Positions 47,802 through 56,157 of a stretch of 64,000 nt of DNA are shown here, in pieces. Numbering within the stretch: the stretch's first letter is position 1; every line of letters begins with the position of its first letter. The stretch is from Methylocystis rosea (GTDB taxonomy: Bacteria; Pseudomonadota; Alphaproteobacteria; Rhizobiales; Beijerinckiaceae), in contig NZ_CP034086.1 in the NCBI RefSeq assembly GCF_003855495.1, positions 1,116,001-1,180,000 on the forward strand, written 5' to 3'. Under the pieces are notes generated by a model, which did not search any database, had not been told where the DNA came from, and saw only the letters and a list, made by a program, of their open reading frames with translations. The position numbers were made by a program, and so were the translations under genes.

Positions 47802-48068
47802 ATGACCAATGACAACGATACGATCCGAAGCTTTCGGCGTCCGGCGCAAAGGCTTGCCGCTATCCCATCGCATAAATTTGCGATCGGGGTTCGCGTGATC
47901 CAAAAATTCGGCGCCGCGACGGGGACGGATTCGTTCAGCGTCACGCGCCATCTGCCGGATGCCGGCGCCGGCCTGCAGTATCGGATGAAGAGGGAACGCG
48001 ACGGGCAGGAAAGGGTCGCCGTAGAATCCGCGCTTGAACTCGTCGGGCGGGAAGACTTCATGCAATAG
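47802..48068 (+). CDS. Small hypothetical protein
   Basis: An 88-aa basic protein (IRSFRRPAQRLAAIPSHKFAIGVRVIQKFG...) with a mixed alpha/beta pattern. GAGGAG lies before the ATG. It resembles conserved hypothetical proteins of rhizobia but has no named domain. Its end is 17 nt before the next gene. Confidence 0.7.
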   Translation: MTNDNDTIRSFRRPAQRLAAIPSHKFAIGVRVIQKFGAATGTDSFSVTRHLPDAGAGLQYRMKRERDGQERVAVESALELVGREDFMQ

Positions 48069-48084
48069 TTTCTGGAGGCAATCG

Positions 48085-48327
48085 ATGGACGCGAAGCAAT
48101 ATACAACGGAAGCCGCCCTCTATTTTTCCAAGGCGGCCAATTCGCACTCGAAGTCCCTCAATTTTCGGCGCTTCGAGCACGCCTCGGAGGCTATTCGCTT
48201 CGCCGTAGAGGAGCTTACGCCAAAGGCGCTCGCTGGCTGTTCCCTGGAAGTGGATGAAGAGCACTTTTTCGGCCGCGAGATTCGGCCGCTTTACGACAGC
48301 GAAGATTACCCGTTACGCCGCCGGTGA
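48085..48327 (+). CDS. Small hypothetical protein
   Basis: An 80-aa protein: N-terminal AALYFSKAANSHSKSLNFRRFEHASEAIRFAVEEL, then an acidic stretch and a REIRPLYDSEDYPL end motif that I recall from a widespread rhizobial hypothetical family. GGAGG lies 6 nt before the ATG. It may be in an operon with the gene before it. Confidence 0.75.
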   Translation: MDAKQYTTEAALYFSKAANSHSKSLNFRRFEHASEAIRFAVEELTPKALAGCSLEVDEEHFFGREIRPLYDSEDYPLRRR

Positions 48328-48543
48328 TGTAGAGCCGCGAGTATCGCGCCTAGACGGCCGCGCCTGAAGTCGGATTGAAAAACTTGCTAGAGCGCGGCGT
48401 CGCACCAAGCACGCAGTAGCAGTCGGGTCCCTCCTCAAGCTGCTTAAGCGTTCGCACGCCTCGTCCCTTCGAAGCGTGGCGCCCTATCTGTCCTTGCAAG
48501 CGCGATCAGGCGGAAGGCCTGAGCGTAAGCGAGGATCAGAACA

Positions 48544-48777
48544 ATGGCCAAGACACCGAAGATGGCCAAGCCATACGCCAAGACCTACGCCAAGTCAGAC
48601 GCAACGACCTCTGACGACATCAGCGGCGCGACGGCTCCACTCGCCTTTGCCGGAATCGGCTCCGCACTGGCCGCGGGTTTGGGCGTCGCCGCGGCAGGAC
48701 TTTCCGTTGCATTCATGTGCGCCATCGCCGGCGCGATCGGCGGAGCGGTCCTCGGCGTGTGGGTCAACCGCCGCTAA
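48544..48777 (+). CDS. Small membrane protein with Ala/Gly-rich TM hairpin
   Basis: A 77-aa protein: polar N-terminus with repeated K-x-Y-A-K units (residues 1-20) and two Ala/Gly-rich hydrophobic segments (PLAFAGIGSALAAGLGVAAAG and VAFMCAIAGAIGGAVLGVW). GAGGAT lies upstream. Function unknown. Confidence 0.6.
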   Translation: MAKTPKMAKPYAKTYAKSDATTSDDISGATAPLAFAGIGSALAAGLGVAAAGLSVAFMCAIAGAIGGAVLGVWVNRR

Positions 48778-48903
48778 GGCGATTCCTACGGAAGGCGCGT
48801 AGGAGCCAACGATCCTCTCTCCACGAGGGGCGCGTGCGGAGGCGCACATTCGCGCTGTTATGAAACGGGTAGCGTTCTCCTCAGCAAAACACAGGAGGAC
48901 GTC

Positions 48904-49038
48904 ATGTCGAATTTTACCAGCGCGATTGTCGGAGCCATCATCGGGTCGGTCATCTTCTTCGGAGTCGGCGTTGGCTTGGCGCACGCGCACACCGCGCCTC
49001 AGCAGACTGGATCTGTTGTCTATGTCGAGGCGCCTTAA
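48904..49038 (+). CDS. 44-aa small membrane protein
   Basis: A 44-codon ORF with one TM segment (AIVGAIIGSVIFFGVGVGLA) and a short tail carrying two His and Gln residues. AGGAGG lies 7 nt upstream of the ATG, a strong signal of translation. It ends in a 4-nt stop overlap with the convergent DoxX gene. No family recognised. Confidence 0.65.
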   Translation: MSNFTSAIVGAIIGSVIFFGVGVGLAHAHTAPQQTGSVVYVEAP

Positions 49039-49538
49039 GCGCGCCTCGGCGACCACGCTCGAAACAGCAGATGGTCGAGGGAGATCGCGCCGGGCCCACG
49101 GGCGATCAACACGGCGAGGATCGCCATCCAATAGGCATGGACCGTCCACCATGCATCGGGAAAGACGAAGATCTGGATGACGATTGTCATCCCCAGAAGA
49201 ATGAACGCCGAGAGGCGCGTCAAAAGCCCAAGGACAAGTAGCAGCGGCAGGACGAATTCGAGACCGCTCGCCACATAAGCGGCGGCGGTCGGCGAAATGA
49301 GCGGCAGTTTATATTCGTCGGCGAAGAGCGCGAAGGTCGCGTCGCGCACCGCTGTCGGGATCTGAAACGACAGATCAAGGCCGAAAATTTCGCGCCCTAG
49401 AGTTGGTCCTTCGATCTTTGTCTGGCCCGAAACGAAGAACGGATGCGCGGCGACGATCCGCAGAAAAAGCGCGATCAGCGAATAGGGGATAGCATCCAAC
49501 CAGCGTGCGATCTTTCTTATGAAATTCATTGCGTTCAA
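49035..49538 (-). CDS. DoxX family membrane protein (GigD-like, bufferin operon)
   Basis: A 167-aa protein with four TM segments and the DoxX pattern (LRIVAAHPFFVSGQTKIEG, SGLEFVLPLLLVLGLLTRLSAFILLGMTIVIQIFVFPDAWWTVHAYWM). It follows bufC by 47 nt. In Caulobacter the last gene of the comparable gigABCD operon also encodes a DoxX protein. Its role may be redox- or quinone-linked at the membrane; not shown. Confidence 0.85.
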   Translation of the reverse strand: MNAMNFIRKIARWLDAIPYSLIALFLRIVAAHPFFVSGQTKIEGPTLGREIFGLDLSFQIPTAVRDATFALFADEYKLPLISPTAAAYVASGLEFVLPLLLVLGLLTRLSAFILLGMTIVIQIFVFPDAWWTVHAYWMAILAVLIARGPGAISLDHLLFRAWSPRRA

Positions 49539-49585
49539 GCTCCCTCAATGATCGCCGCGGCCACGCTAAAACGCGTTCTTTAAGT

Positions 49586-50359
49586 TCAGTGCGCGACGCT
49601 GAGGGCCACGAAGGCTCCAGTCAAGAGAAGCTCGCGCAAGCAGTCGGTCAGGTTGAAATCCGCCGCGACGGCGGTCGCCGCATTCACGGCCTCGCCGAAT
49701 GTTCCTCCGCTCCTAAGCGCATCGACGAAGGCCGATCCGCCGGCGGGAAGAGCCGCTACCTTGATCGCCAGCTCGGGACGGGCGACAAGCGCCTCCTCGC
49801 CGTGATCGAGTTCCACTGGCGTCATCTCGTCGTCCGACATATGCCGCCGCCAGATCGAAACGATTGGATACGCGGACGCCACGATATGCGTTGAGGGATG
49901 CAGAACAGCCGTTGCGCTCTCCAATCGATCGAGCGGCAGGGCGCGGATCAAATCCAACGGTAGCGGCGCCGCGTCAGCGGCGTGATAGGCTTGTCCAAGG
50001 GCATATTCGAGCCGCGCGACGTCCGGAAGGTAAGGAAGTTCGCGCGCCGGCTCGAAATTTGAGACGAATGTCGCAAACGCGTCGCCATATTCGAAAAGCA
50101 TCGGCGTGCGTGGAAGGCGCTCGCGCACATAGCATTGCGCCATAGCGCGAAAAAATTCATCGCCGACCAACTGCAAGCAAATTGGAAAGCGCTCGACCAG
50201 CGCGTCGACCAATCCGACGCACACATTGTTTCGATAGACCGCGAAGCGTCGCTTTGGCGGAAAGCCGTGGCTCGCTTCAATCCCATTCGGCGGCGGCAGC
50301 TCGGGATCGAGCAGCGCGCGGACAAATGCGCCTTGATCGACGTCAGCCGGGGTCGTCAT
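49586..50359 (-). CDS. bufC: BufC: DUF2063 partner of the MNIO enzyme
   Basis: A 257-aa protein with the DUF2063 N-terminal domain (FVRALLDPELPPP, RRFAVYRNNVCVGLVDALVERFPICLQLVGDEFF, YVRERLPRTPMLFEYG, LPDVARLEYA), called a putative DNA-binding domain in databases, but in RiPP systems it acts as the peptide-recognition partner of the MNIO enzyme. It overlaps bufB by 17 nt. Confidence 0.9.
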   Translation of the reverse strand: MTTPADVDQGAFVRALLDPELPPPNGIEASHGFPPKRRFAVYRNNVCVGLVDALVERFPICLQLVGDEFFRAMAQCYVRERLPRTPMLFEYGDAFATFVSNFEPARELPYLPDVARLEYALGQAYHAADAAPLPLDLIRALPLDRLESATAVLHPSTHIVASAYPIVSIWRRHMSDDEMTPVELDHGEEALVARPELAIKVAALPAGGSAFVDALRSGGTFGEAVNAATAVAADFNLTDCLRELLLTGAFVALSVAH

Positions 50360-51266
50360 GAAGCGCTTCCGATCTCAAGCTGTCTTCGACAGCACGCCGC
50401 CATTCAAGAAATATCTCCGCTTGCGTGGCTTGCGCCATGAGGGTCGACCAGGAGGGAACGTCATTGTCCCATTCGATCAGCGTCGCGACCGGTCCGCGTC
50501 GCGCCAGCGCGCGATCATAGAGGCTCCAAACCGCGTCGGGGACGGGCGCGCAATGCGCGTCGATCAGCAGAGGGTCGCCAATCTCGTCGACATCCTCGGC
50601 ATATCCGGCAAGATGAATCTCTTCGACAAAGGACATCGGGAAGGCGTCGATATAGTCCTCCGCCGAAAAAGCGAGGTTCGTTGCGCTGACATAGACGTTG
50701 GTCACGTCGAGCAGCAGCCGGCAATCCGTGCGGCGCACGACTTCGCGCAGGAACTCGATCTCCGAATACTCGGAGGATCGGAACCGCAGATAGGCCGCTG
50801 GGTTTTCGAGGAGGATCGGCCTGCCGAGCGCCTCCTGGATTTCATCCACATGAGCGACGACATGCGCCAATGTCGTCGCGTTATAGGGCAGGGGCAGCAG
50901 GTCGTTGAGAAAGCGCCTTCCCTGCGTCGACCAGGCGAGATGTTCGGAAAACGCGGCCGGGTCATAGCGATCGACAAGACTCTTCACGCGCCGAAGATGC
51001 TCGCGGTCGAGAGGTTCAGCGCCGCCGATGGACAGGCCGACGCCATGGATCGAGAGCGGCGAATCTTTGCGCAAACGCATCAGCTGCGCGTGCGGAGTTC
51101 CGCCGGCGCCCATGTAATTCTCGGCGTGGATTTCAAAAAATCCGACATCGCGCGCCGAGGCTTCGATGTCAGCGAGATGCACGCTCTTGAAACCGACTCC
51201 AGCGCGGGCGGGCAGCGAGGACGCTGCGCGCGCGCGGCGATGTTCGGGGGCGGAATGCGTGCCCAT
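50343..51266 (-). CDS. bufB: BufB: multinuclear non-heme iron-dependent oxidative (MNIO, DUF692) enzyme
   Basis: A 307-aa TIM-barrel enzyme. The iron-ligand motifs of DUF692 are seen: EIHAENYMG, IHGVGLSIGG, SEHLAWS, LLENPAAYL, LLLDVTNVYVSA, EIHLAGYAE, DAHCAPV and LIEWDND. MNIO enzymes in bufferin operons convert Cys residues of the precursor to thiooxazole groups that bind copper. The start is 9 nt after bufA1. Confidence 0.93.
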   Translation of the reverse strand: MGTHSAPEHRRARAASSLPARAGVGFKSVHLADIEASARDVGFFEIHAENYMGAGGTPHAQLMRLRKDSPLSIHGVGLSIGGAEPLDREHLRRVKSLVDRYDPAAFSEHLAWSTQGRRFLNDLLPLPYNATTLAHVVAHVDEIQEALGRPILLENPAAYLRFRSSEYSEIEFLREVVRRTDCRLLLDVTNVYVSATNLAFSAEDYIDAFPMSFVEEIHLAGYAEDVDEIGDPLLIDAHCAPVPDAVWSLYDRALARRGPVATLIEWDNDVPSWSTLMAQATQAEIFLEWRRAVEDSLRSEALHDDPG

Positions 51267-51275
51267 GCCGGGGCC

Positions 51276-51554
51276 TCAGTGCGAAATCGGCTCGAGGCTG
51301 CCCTTGCCCTTGGGCGTCACGATAGACGTGCATGTGCCCTTCGGAACATATTTCCATGCGTCGCCTTGATAATTGGTCTTTGACGTTCCCGCGCAGCTGG
51401 TTCCCGGGCCCGCCGCACAATCATTCTTGCCCTTCAAGGAGACGCCGAAGCACTTTTCTTGGTCGTTCGCGGCCTGAGCCGTTTCCGCCAGAGCGACAGC
51501 CGTCGCGAAGGCGCCGGCGATCGCAAAGGCGGCGCAAAGCTTCTTGTCTGACAT
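51276..51554 (-). CDS. bufA1: BufA1: bufferin precursor (DUF2282)
   Basis: A 92-aa exported peptide: signal peptide of about 28 residues ([18 protein letters not shown]) and a mature part with four Cys (C35, C46, C54, C75) in the DUF2282 arrangement [21 protein letters not shown]...YVPKGTC. In studied bufferins these Cys are modified by BufB/BufC and the product binds copper in the periplasm. GGGGAG lies upstream of the ATG at 51554. It is the first gene of bufA1-bufB-bufC-doxX. Confidence 0.92.
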   Translation of the reverse strand: MSDKKLCAAFAIAGAFATAVALAETAQAANDQEKCFGVSLKGKNDCAAGPGTSCAGTSKTNYQGDAWKYVPKGTCTSIVTPKGKGSLEPISH

Positions 51555-51662
51555 TCTGATCTCCCCTCTGCTTGCGTCCGATTCATCCATGAAAGGCGAT
51601 CGGTTGAAATCTGACGTATTCCGCGTGCAATTCAAGACGACCGTTCGCCGTCTCAAGGGTCA

Positions 51663-51690
51663 ATTTCGTCGCGACGGCGTCAAAGGTTAC
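51663..51690 (-). promoter_or_regulatory. SigF-type ECF promoter of bufA1BC-doxX
   Basis: Reading the minus strand, GTAACC (51690-51685), a 16-nt spacer and CGAAAT (51668-51663). The same signal with identical spacing lies upstream of bufA2, and resembles the reported SigF consensus of Caulobacter. The leader to bufA1 would be about 100 nt. Confidence 0.75.
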
Positions 51691-51834
51691 AGCCGAAGGC
51701 GTTCATCGAAAACCGCGAACAGGTCGAGCGGGTGAGATGGCGCTCGGACGCTTGATCGATTAGAACTGCCTGATGCGCGCTGCGCCGAGTCCGATCGGAA
51801 GCGGCGGAGCAAGCGACGCAGATTCGCAGTGGAC

Positions 51835-52410
51835 ATGAGCGAATTGAGCGATACGTCGAACGACCGGGAAAGCCGCTGGCGCGCGCTGATGGCGTCGGCG
51901 CAGGACGGCGATCATGCCGCGTATGGCGAGCTCTTGTCCGATCTCTTTCCCGTTTTGCGCCGGTTCGTCCTGCGAAAATGGCCCAACGCGCACGACACGG
52001 AAGACGTGGTTCAGGAAATTCTGGTGTCCATCCACACGGTGCGCCAGACCTATGATCGCGAGCGTCCGTTTACGCCCTGGCTGATGACCATCGCGGCGCG
52101 GCGCGTCGCCGACGCCGCGCGAAGTCGATACGCACGAGGCGCCAACGAAACGACGGTCGATGTTTTGCCTGAAACCTTTGACGGCGAAGGCGCGAAATCC
52201 GAACAAGAGACGAGGGATGATCGTGATGTCCTTCGCAAAGCCATGGCGATCCTGCCGGCTGGCCAGCGCGAGGCGATTGAACTGATCAAGATCCAAGGTC
52301 TTTCGCTGGACGAAGCGTCTCGGGTCACGGGGAAGAGCGTTGGTTCGCTGAAAGTCGGAATTCATCGAGCCATCAAAGCGATGCGGCAGGCCCTGGAGCG
52401 GATTGGCTAG
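51835..52410 (+). CDS. sigF: ECF sigma factor (SigF type)
   Basis: A 191-aa ECF sigma factor. Region 2 contains AYGELLSDLFPVLRRFVLRKWPNAHDTEDVVQEI and PFTPWLMTIAARRVADAARSR; region 4 is LPAGQREAIELIKIQGLSLDEASRVTGKSVGSLKVGIHRAIKAMR. The gene lies 3 nt upstream of an NrsF-type anti-sigma gene, as in the Caulobacter SigF-NrsF pair that responds to copper, cadmium and dichromate. No SigF-type promoter was seen before this gene itself. Confidence 0.9.
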   Translation: MSELSDTSNDRESRWRALMASAQDGDHAAYGELLSDLFPVLRRFVLRKWPNAHDTEDVVQEILVSIHTVRQTYDRERPFTPWLMTIAARRVADAARSRYARGANETTVDVLPETFDGEGAKSEQETRDDRDVLRKAMAILPAGQREAIELIKIQGLSLDEASRVTGKSVGSLKVGIHRAIKAMRQALERIG

Positions 52411-52413
52411 CGA

Positions 52414-53097
52414 ATGTTGAACCAAGACCTGATCGAAGCCCTGACGGACAATTGCGCGCCGATACGCCCGCTCCCGCATCCTGCCTGGCGCGCGCTCGTT
52501 TGGTTCGCGGTTTCGCTTTGTTATGTCGCGATCGTGGTGGCGGTCATGGGGGTGAGGCCCGACTTTGTCGCCAAGATCGCCGACCCGCAGTTTGCGACGG
52601 AATTGGCTGCGGCGTTCCTGACGAGCGTCGTCGCCGCAGCTGGGGCGTTCAGCGCTGGCTGTCCGGCGCGCCCGATCTGGGAGCGGCTCGCCGCCGGATT
52701 GTTCTTCTTGCTTTGGGCAGGCGCGCTCGCCGTTGGATGCTGGAGGGACGTTAACGCCTTCGGCGTGTCCGGCCTCCTCGCGCATTCGGACATTTATTGC
52801 CTGCCCTCCATTCTCGCCATCAGCATCCCGGCGGCGGTGTTGATCCTGTCGATGGTCAAGCGCGGCGCGCCCATTGCGCCATTCGTGACGATTGGACTTG
52901 CCGCGCTCGCATCGACGGCCTTGGCGGCGGCGGCGCTACGTTTATCCTTCAGACAGGACGCGGCGGTGTCGGTCTGCATCTGGCAGTTCGGTTCCGTCGT
53001 CCTGCTGACGGGAATCGCCTCGCTGTTCGGCCGGGCGCTCCTGCACTGGACCATGCGCGACGAGTTGATCGCTTCCTTCCAAGCGCATCGCCGCTGA
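52414..53097 (+). CDS. nrsF: NrsF (DUF1109) anti-sigma factor
   Basis: A 227-aa inner-membrane protein with six predicted TM segments and six Cys (C14, C36, C83, C109, C129, C188). DUF1109/NrsF proteins hold their ECF sigma factor at the membrane; conserved Cys in the Caulobacter protein are needed for the metal response. It converges on bufA2. Confidence 0.88.
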   Translation: MLNQDLIEALTDNCAPIRPLPHPAWRALVWFAVSLCYVAIVVAVMGVRPDFVAKIADPQFATELAAAFLTSVVAAAGAFSAGCPARPIWERLAAGLFFLLWAGALAVGCWRDVNAFGVSGLLAHSDIYCLPSILAISIPAAVLILSMVKRGAPIAPFVTIGLAALASTALAAAALRLSFRQDAAVSVCIWQFGSVVLLTGIASLFGRALLHWTMRDELIASFQAHRR

Positions 53098-53177
53098 CGA
53101 CGGCTCTTCTCGGCTGAGGAAATCCGCCGGCCGGCGCGGAACGGACGAAGAAGGCGCATCCGTCCGCGCCGCACGGC

Positions 53178-53444
53178 TTACATCTCGGCGACCTTGCCGC
53201 CCTTCGCCTCGCAAGCTGCTGCTGATTTTTCGGGCGCCCACCCCTGACCCTTGCATGAGTTCATGCCCTTGCAGGCGTTGTTCGCGGTCTTGCAGGCGCT
53301 GGTCCCCTTGCACGAATTGATTCCGGCGCAATGCACAGACTTGCTCATTTTTTTGGCGAGCGCCGGCGCCGGCGCCGCGCCGCTTAGAATCAGGGCGATC
53401 GCCGCGGCGGCCATTGAGGCGCCCGAAACACTTTTGACGTTCAT
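53178..53444 (-). CDS. bufA2: BufA2: bufferin-type peptide
   Basis: An 88-aa exported peptide: signal peptide of about 30 residues and a Cys-rich mature part with six Cys (C39, C45, C51, C58, C64, C78) in the repeated pattern CAGINSCKG / ACKGMNSCKGQGW typical of BufA2. The start at 53444 has AAGGAG 6 nt upstream; an ATG at 53450 abuts it. No bufB or bufC lies in this transcript, so it probably uses those of the other operon 2 kb away. Confidence 0.9.
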   Translation of the reverse strand: MNVKSVSGASMAAAAIALILSGAAPAPALAKKMSKSVHCAGINSCKGTSACKTANNACKGMNSCKGQGWAPEKSAAACEAKGGKVAEM

Positions 53445-53799
53445 TTCCATCTCCTTGAAAATCAGCTCGCAGGACGAGCGTTCCAGGCTCCTTGGGAACC
53501 TCGGACGCTATTCGGCGCGGCGACGAATAAGGTTACAGCGCGGCGCCTTCGAGGAACGGGCGTCGCTCCCGACTTCGGCCTTTTTTGCGGCCGCTCGGGC
53601 GAGACCGACGCGCCCGCGCCGCTCTTCATCTTTAAAAAGTCCGTTGTGAAAAACTTCTGCAGTATCGCGGAGTTGATCGATTGGAGATCGCGCGTGATCA
53701 GCTGAGTTCGGAGAAGATTAGTGACAGGCATATACTTTGCTGTGACAATTAATCCGATTTTGGGATCAGTTCCGCAGTCGAGAAAAATTTGGAGACGCC
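53445..53799. other. Divergent regulatory region between bufA2 and the glutaminase gene
   Basis: This 355-nt gap holds the SigF-type promoter of bufA2 and the leader of the glutaminase fusion gene (AT-richer from about 53640). A minus-strand frame at 53462-53809 is not supported. Confidence 0.6.
53509..53536 (-). promoter_or_regulatory. SigF-type ECF promoter of bufA2
   Basis: Reading the minus strand, GTAACC (53536-53531), a 16-nt spacer and CGAATA (53514-53509). The -35 context GCTGTAACCTT is shared with the bufA1 promoter. Leader to bufA2 about 60 nt. Confidence 0.75.
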
Positions 53800-55611
53800 G
53801 TGTATCCACCCCTCCACGGCTTTTTGCGCCGCTGCCATGAACAGTTCGCCGCCGACGATTCCGGCGCGGTCGCCAATTACATTCCGGAATTGACGAGGGC
53901 GAACCCAGCGCATTTTGGCGTCAGCCTCGCAACGATCGACGGCCATGTCTATGAGGTCGGCGACAGTTCCACGCCTTTTACGATCCAGTCGATATCGAAG
54001 GCCTTTGTATTCGCGCTCGCCCTCGAAACGCTTGGCCACGAGCGCGTCGAGTCGGTGATCGGCGTCGAGCCTAGCGGCGACGCTTTCAATTCGATTCGAC
54101 TGACGGGCGACAACAAGCCGTTCAATCCCATGGTCAATGCTGGAGCGATCGCCTGTTCCGGTTTGATCCATCAGCAAGAAGGCGACGGCGCTTTTGACCT
54201 CATCCATCGGACGCTGGGCCGCTTCGCCGGACGCGAACTCGACGTCGACGAAGCGGTGTTTGCCTCGGAACGTGCGACCGGCGACAGGAATCGCGCTATC
54301 GCCTGGCTGCTTCGCAATTATTCGGTGCTTGGCGACGACGTCGACGCCGTTCTGGACGTCTATTTTCGTCAATGCGCCGTGCTCGTCACCGCGCGCGATC
54401 TGGCGGTCATGGCGGCGACATTGGCCAACTGCGGCCGCAACCCGCTCACCGGCGAGCAGATCATTTCCTCTTACGTCGTAGCGCGCACGCTCTCGGTGAT
54501 GACGAGCTCCGGCATGTACGACTATGCCGGCGAGTGGATCTATCGGGTGGGAATTCCCGCAAAGAGCGGGGTCGGCGGCGGAATCATCGCCGCCCTTCCG
54601 GCGCAACTGGGGCTCGGCACCTTTTCTCCCCGGCTCGACAGTCATGGCAACAGCGTCCGCGGTCTAAAGGTCTGCGAGGCGCTATCGGCGCATTTCGGAT
54701 TGCATGTGCTGAATCGCAGCGATGATGTGCGCACCTGCATCATTAGCGATTACCACGCAGCCGGCGTTTCCTCGCGCCGCAACCGACAGAATTTCGAGCT
54801 GGCGATTCTTCAAGAGCGCGCAAGCGACATTCGGGTGATCGAACTCGTCGGCGCGCTCTCATTCGCCGCAATGGACTACGTCTCGCGCAGGCTGGACGGC
54901 GAAGGGCCGCCAGGCGAGCTGCTGATTTTGGACTTTCGACGCGTTCCGAGCGCGACGACCGCCGCTTCGCGACTCCTGGCGGAGACGCTCGCTGGCCTCG
55001 CCGCCCGAGGCGTCACCCTCATCGTCGCCGGCTTTGAAAAGGCGTCGCAGCTCTGGCAGGCGATACACGCAGAGCGCAACGTTTTGCCAAAGCTGCGTCA
55101 TTTTTCGCTGCTCGACGACGCAATCGAATGGGCCGAAGATCAGGTGATCTATCGCTATGGCGGCTTTGAAGGCTTGGCCAAGACGACCCATCTCAGCGAA
55201 CAGGCGCTGCTCGCCGGGCTGTGTTCGGATGAAATAGACCACATCGCCGCGATCGGGCTCGCGCGTGCTTTCAAAACCGGCGAGCGGATCATCGCCGCCG
55301 GAGATCCCGCAGCGTCGCTGTTCTTTCTGCAAAGCGGCATGGTCAGCGTGAAATTGCGCAGCGGCGCGCGATTGGCGTCGATTTCACCCGGCATGGCGTT
55401 CGGCGAGATGGCGCTCATCGAACGTGAGCGCAGCGCAGACGTGTGGGCCGACACCGCGGTGCAGTGCCTTGAATTGCCGCTGAGCGCTTATGCTTCTTTC
55501 CGCAAGAGCCATCCAGCAAGCGGAGAGCTGATCATGCGAAATCTTGCAGGGCTATTGGCGAAGCGTCTGGTGCTTGCGAACGCCAAAGTCGACCTGCTCA
55601 GCGCCTATTGA
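53800..55611 (+). CDS. glsA: Glutaminase A fused to STAS and cyclic-nucleotide-binding domains
   Basis: A 603-aa three-domain protein. Residues 1 to about 305 are a serine-dependent beta-lactamase-like glutaminase: S64-I-S-K67, DNKPFNPMVNAGAIA, YDYAGEWIYRVGIPAKSGVGGGI. Residues about 340-450 form a STAS domain (IRVIELVGALSFAAMDYVSRRL...ELLILDFRRV). Residues about 470-590 form a cNMP-binding domain (GERIIAAGDPAASLFFLQSGMVSVKL, FGEMALIERERSADV). The GTG at 53800 has GGAGA 4 nt upstream. Ammonia and glutamate production may be tuned by a nucleotide ligand and a partner, which is an inference from the domains. Confidence 0.92.
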   Translation: MYPPLHGFLRRCHEQFAADDSGAVANYIPELTRANPAHFGVSLATIDGHVYEVGDSSTPFTIQSISKAFVFALALETLGHERVESVIGVEPSGDAFNSIRLTGDNKPFNPMVNAGAIACSGLIHQQEGDGAFDLIHRTLGRFAGRELDVDEAVFASERATGDRNRAIAWLLRNYSVLGDDVDAVLDVYFRQCAVLVTARDLAVMAATLANCGRNPLTGEQIISSYVVARTLSVMTSSGMYDYAGEWIYRVGIPAKSGVGGGIIAALPAQLGLGTFSPRLDSHGNSVRGLKVCEALSAHFGLHVLNRSDDVRTCIISDYHAAGVSSRRNRQNFELAILQERASDIRVIELVGALSFAAMDYVSRRLDGEGPPGELLILDFRRVPSATTAASRLLAETLAGLAARGVTLIVAGFEKASQLWQAIHAERNVLPKLRHFSLLDDAIEWAEDQVIYRYGGFEGLAKTTHLSEQALLAGLCSDEIDHIAAIGLARAFKTGERIIAAGDPAASLFFLQSGMVSVKLRSGARLASISPGMAFGEMALIERERSADVWADTAVQCLELPLSAYASFRKSHPASGELIMRNLAGLLAKRLVLANAKVDLLSAY

Positions 55612-55639
55612 CGTGCGGAAAGCGTCTGCAGCCGGGATA

Positions 55640-55975
55640 CTACGCCGCGCTCTTAGGCGTCATGTTTGGGGCCGTGGCCGCCTGTAGAAGCATCGCGCTC
55701 GTCTCGTCAGCCGAGAATACTCTGGTGAGCCGATTGCGGCTCAGATGCCCTGCGGCGACGTCCGCGATCTCGATAGCCGCAGCCGTGGTTTCATCGGGCG
55801 CTTCGAAGAGTGCAAATCCGTCATATTCTGCGCCGGGCGTGTAATATAATCCGATGAGGCGGCCGCCGAAATGCCTGAGAAGCGCTTCTGAAGCCGCAGC
55901 GCGATCCTGGGGCGCCTTGATGAAGGTCGCCCAAGCGGCAGGAGAATAGGCAAACTGCGCCAGGAACAAGGGCAT
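55640..55975 (-). CDS. GYD-domain protein
   Basis: A 111-aa protein with the GYD pattern: PLFLAQFAYSPAAWATFIKAPQDRAAASEALLRHFGGRLIGLYYTPGAEYDGFALFEAPDETTAAA. It resembles ferredoxin-like (dimeric alpha/beta barrel) proteins. The ATG at 55975 follows a GGAG-type site; function unknown. Confidence 0.85.
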   Translation of the reverse strand: MPLFLAQFAYSPAAWATFIKAPQDRAAASEALLRHFGGRLIGLYYTPGAEYDGFALFEAPDETTAAAIEIADVAAGHLSRNRLTRVFSADETSAMLLQAATAPNMTPKSAA

Positions 55976-56157
55976 GTTATTAGCTCCTCCGTCCGGAGGG
56001 GGTAGTTTGCGCGGTTTGGCAAAGCTTGGCAATGCTGAGCGGGCGAGCCGCTGCGGAGCATGATTCGCCTTCCGGTAGCGCTGCCCTTACGTCGTCCCTG
56101 CGTTATGCGCCGGTCAAGAATGGCCGGTTCAATGCGAACGTCAAAATCGGAGGTGAG

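Noticed and set aside
53462..53809. 115-codon minus-strand frame before bufA2
   Set aside because: It covers the SigF-type promoter and has no family features.
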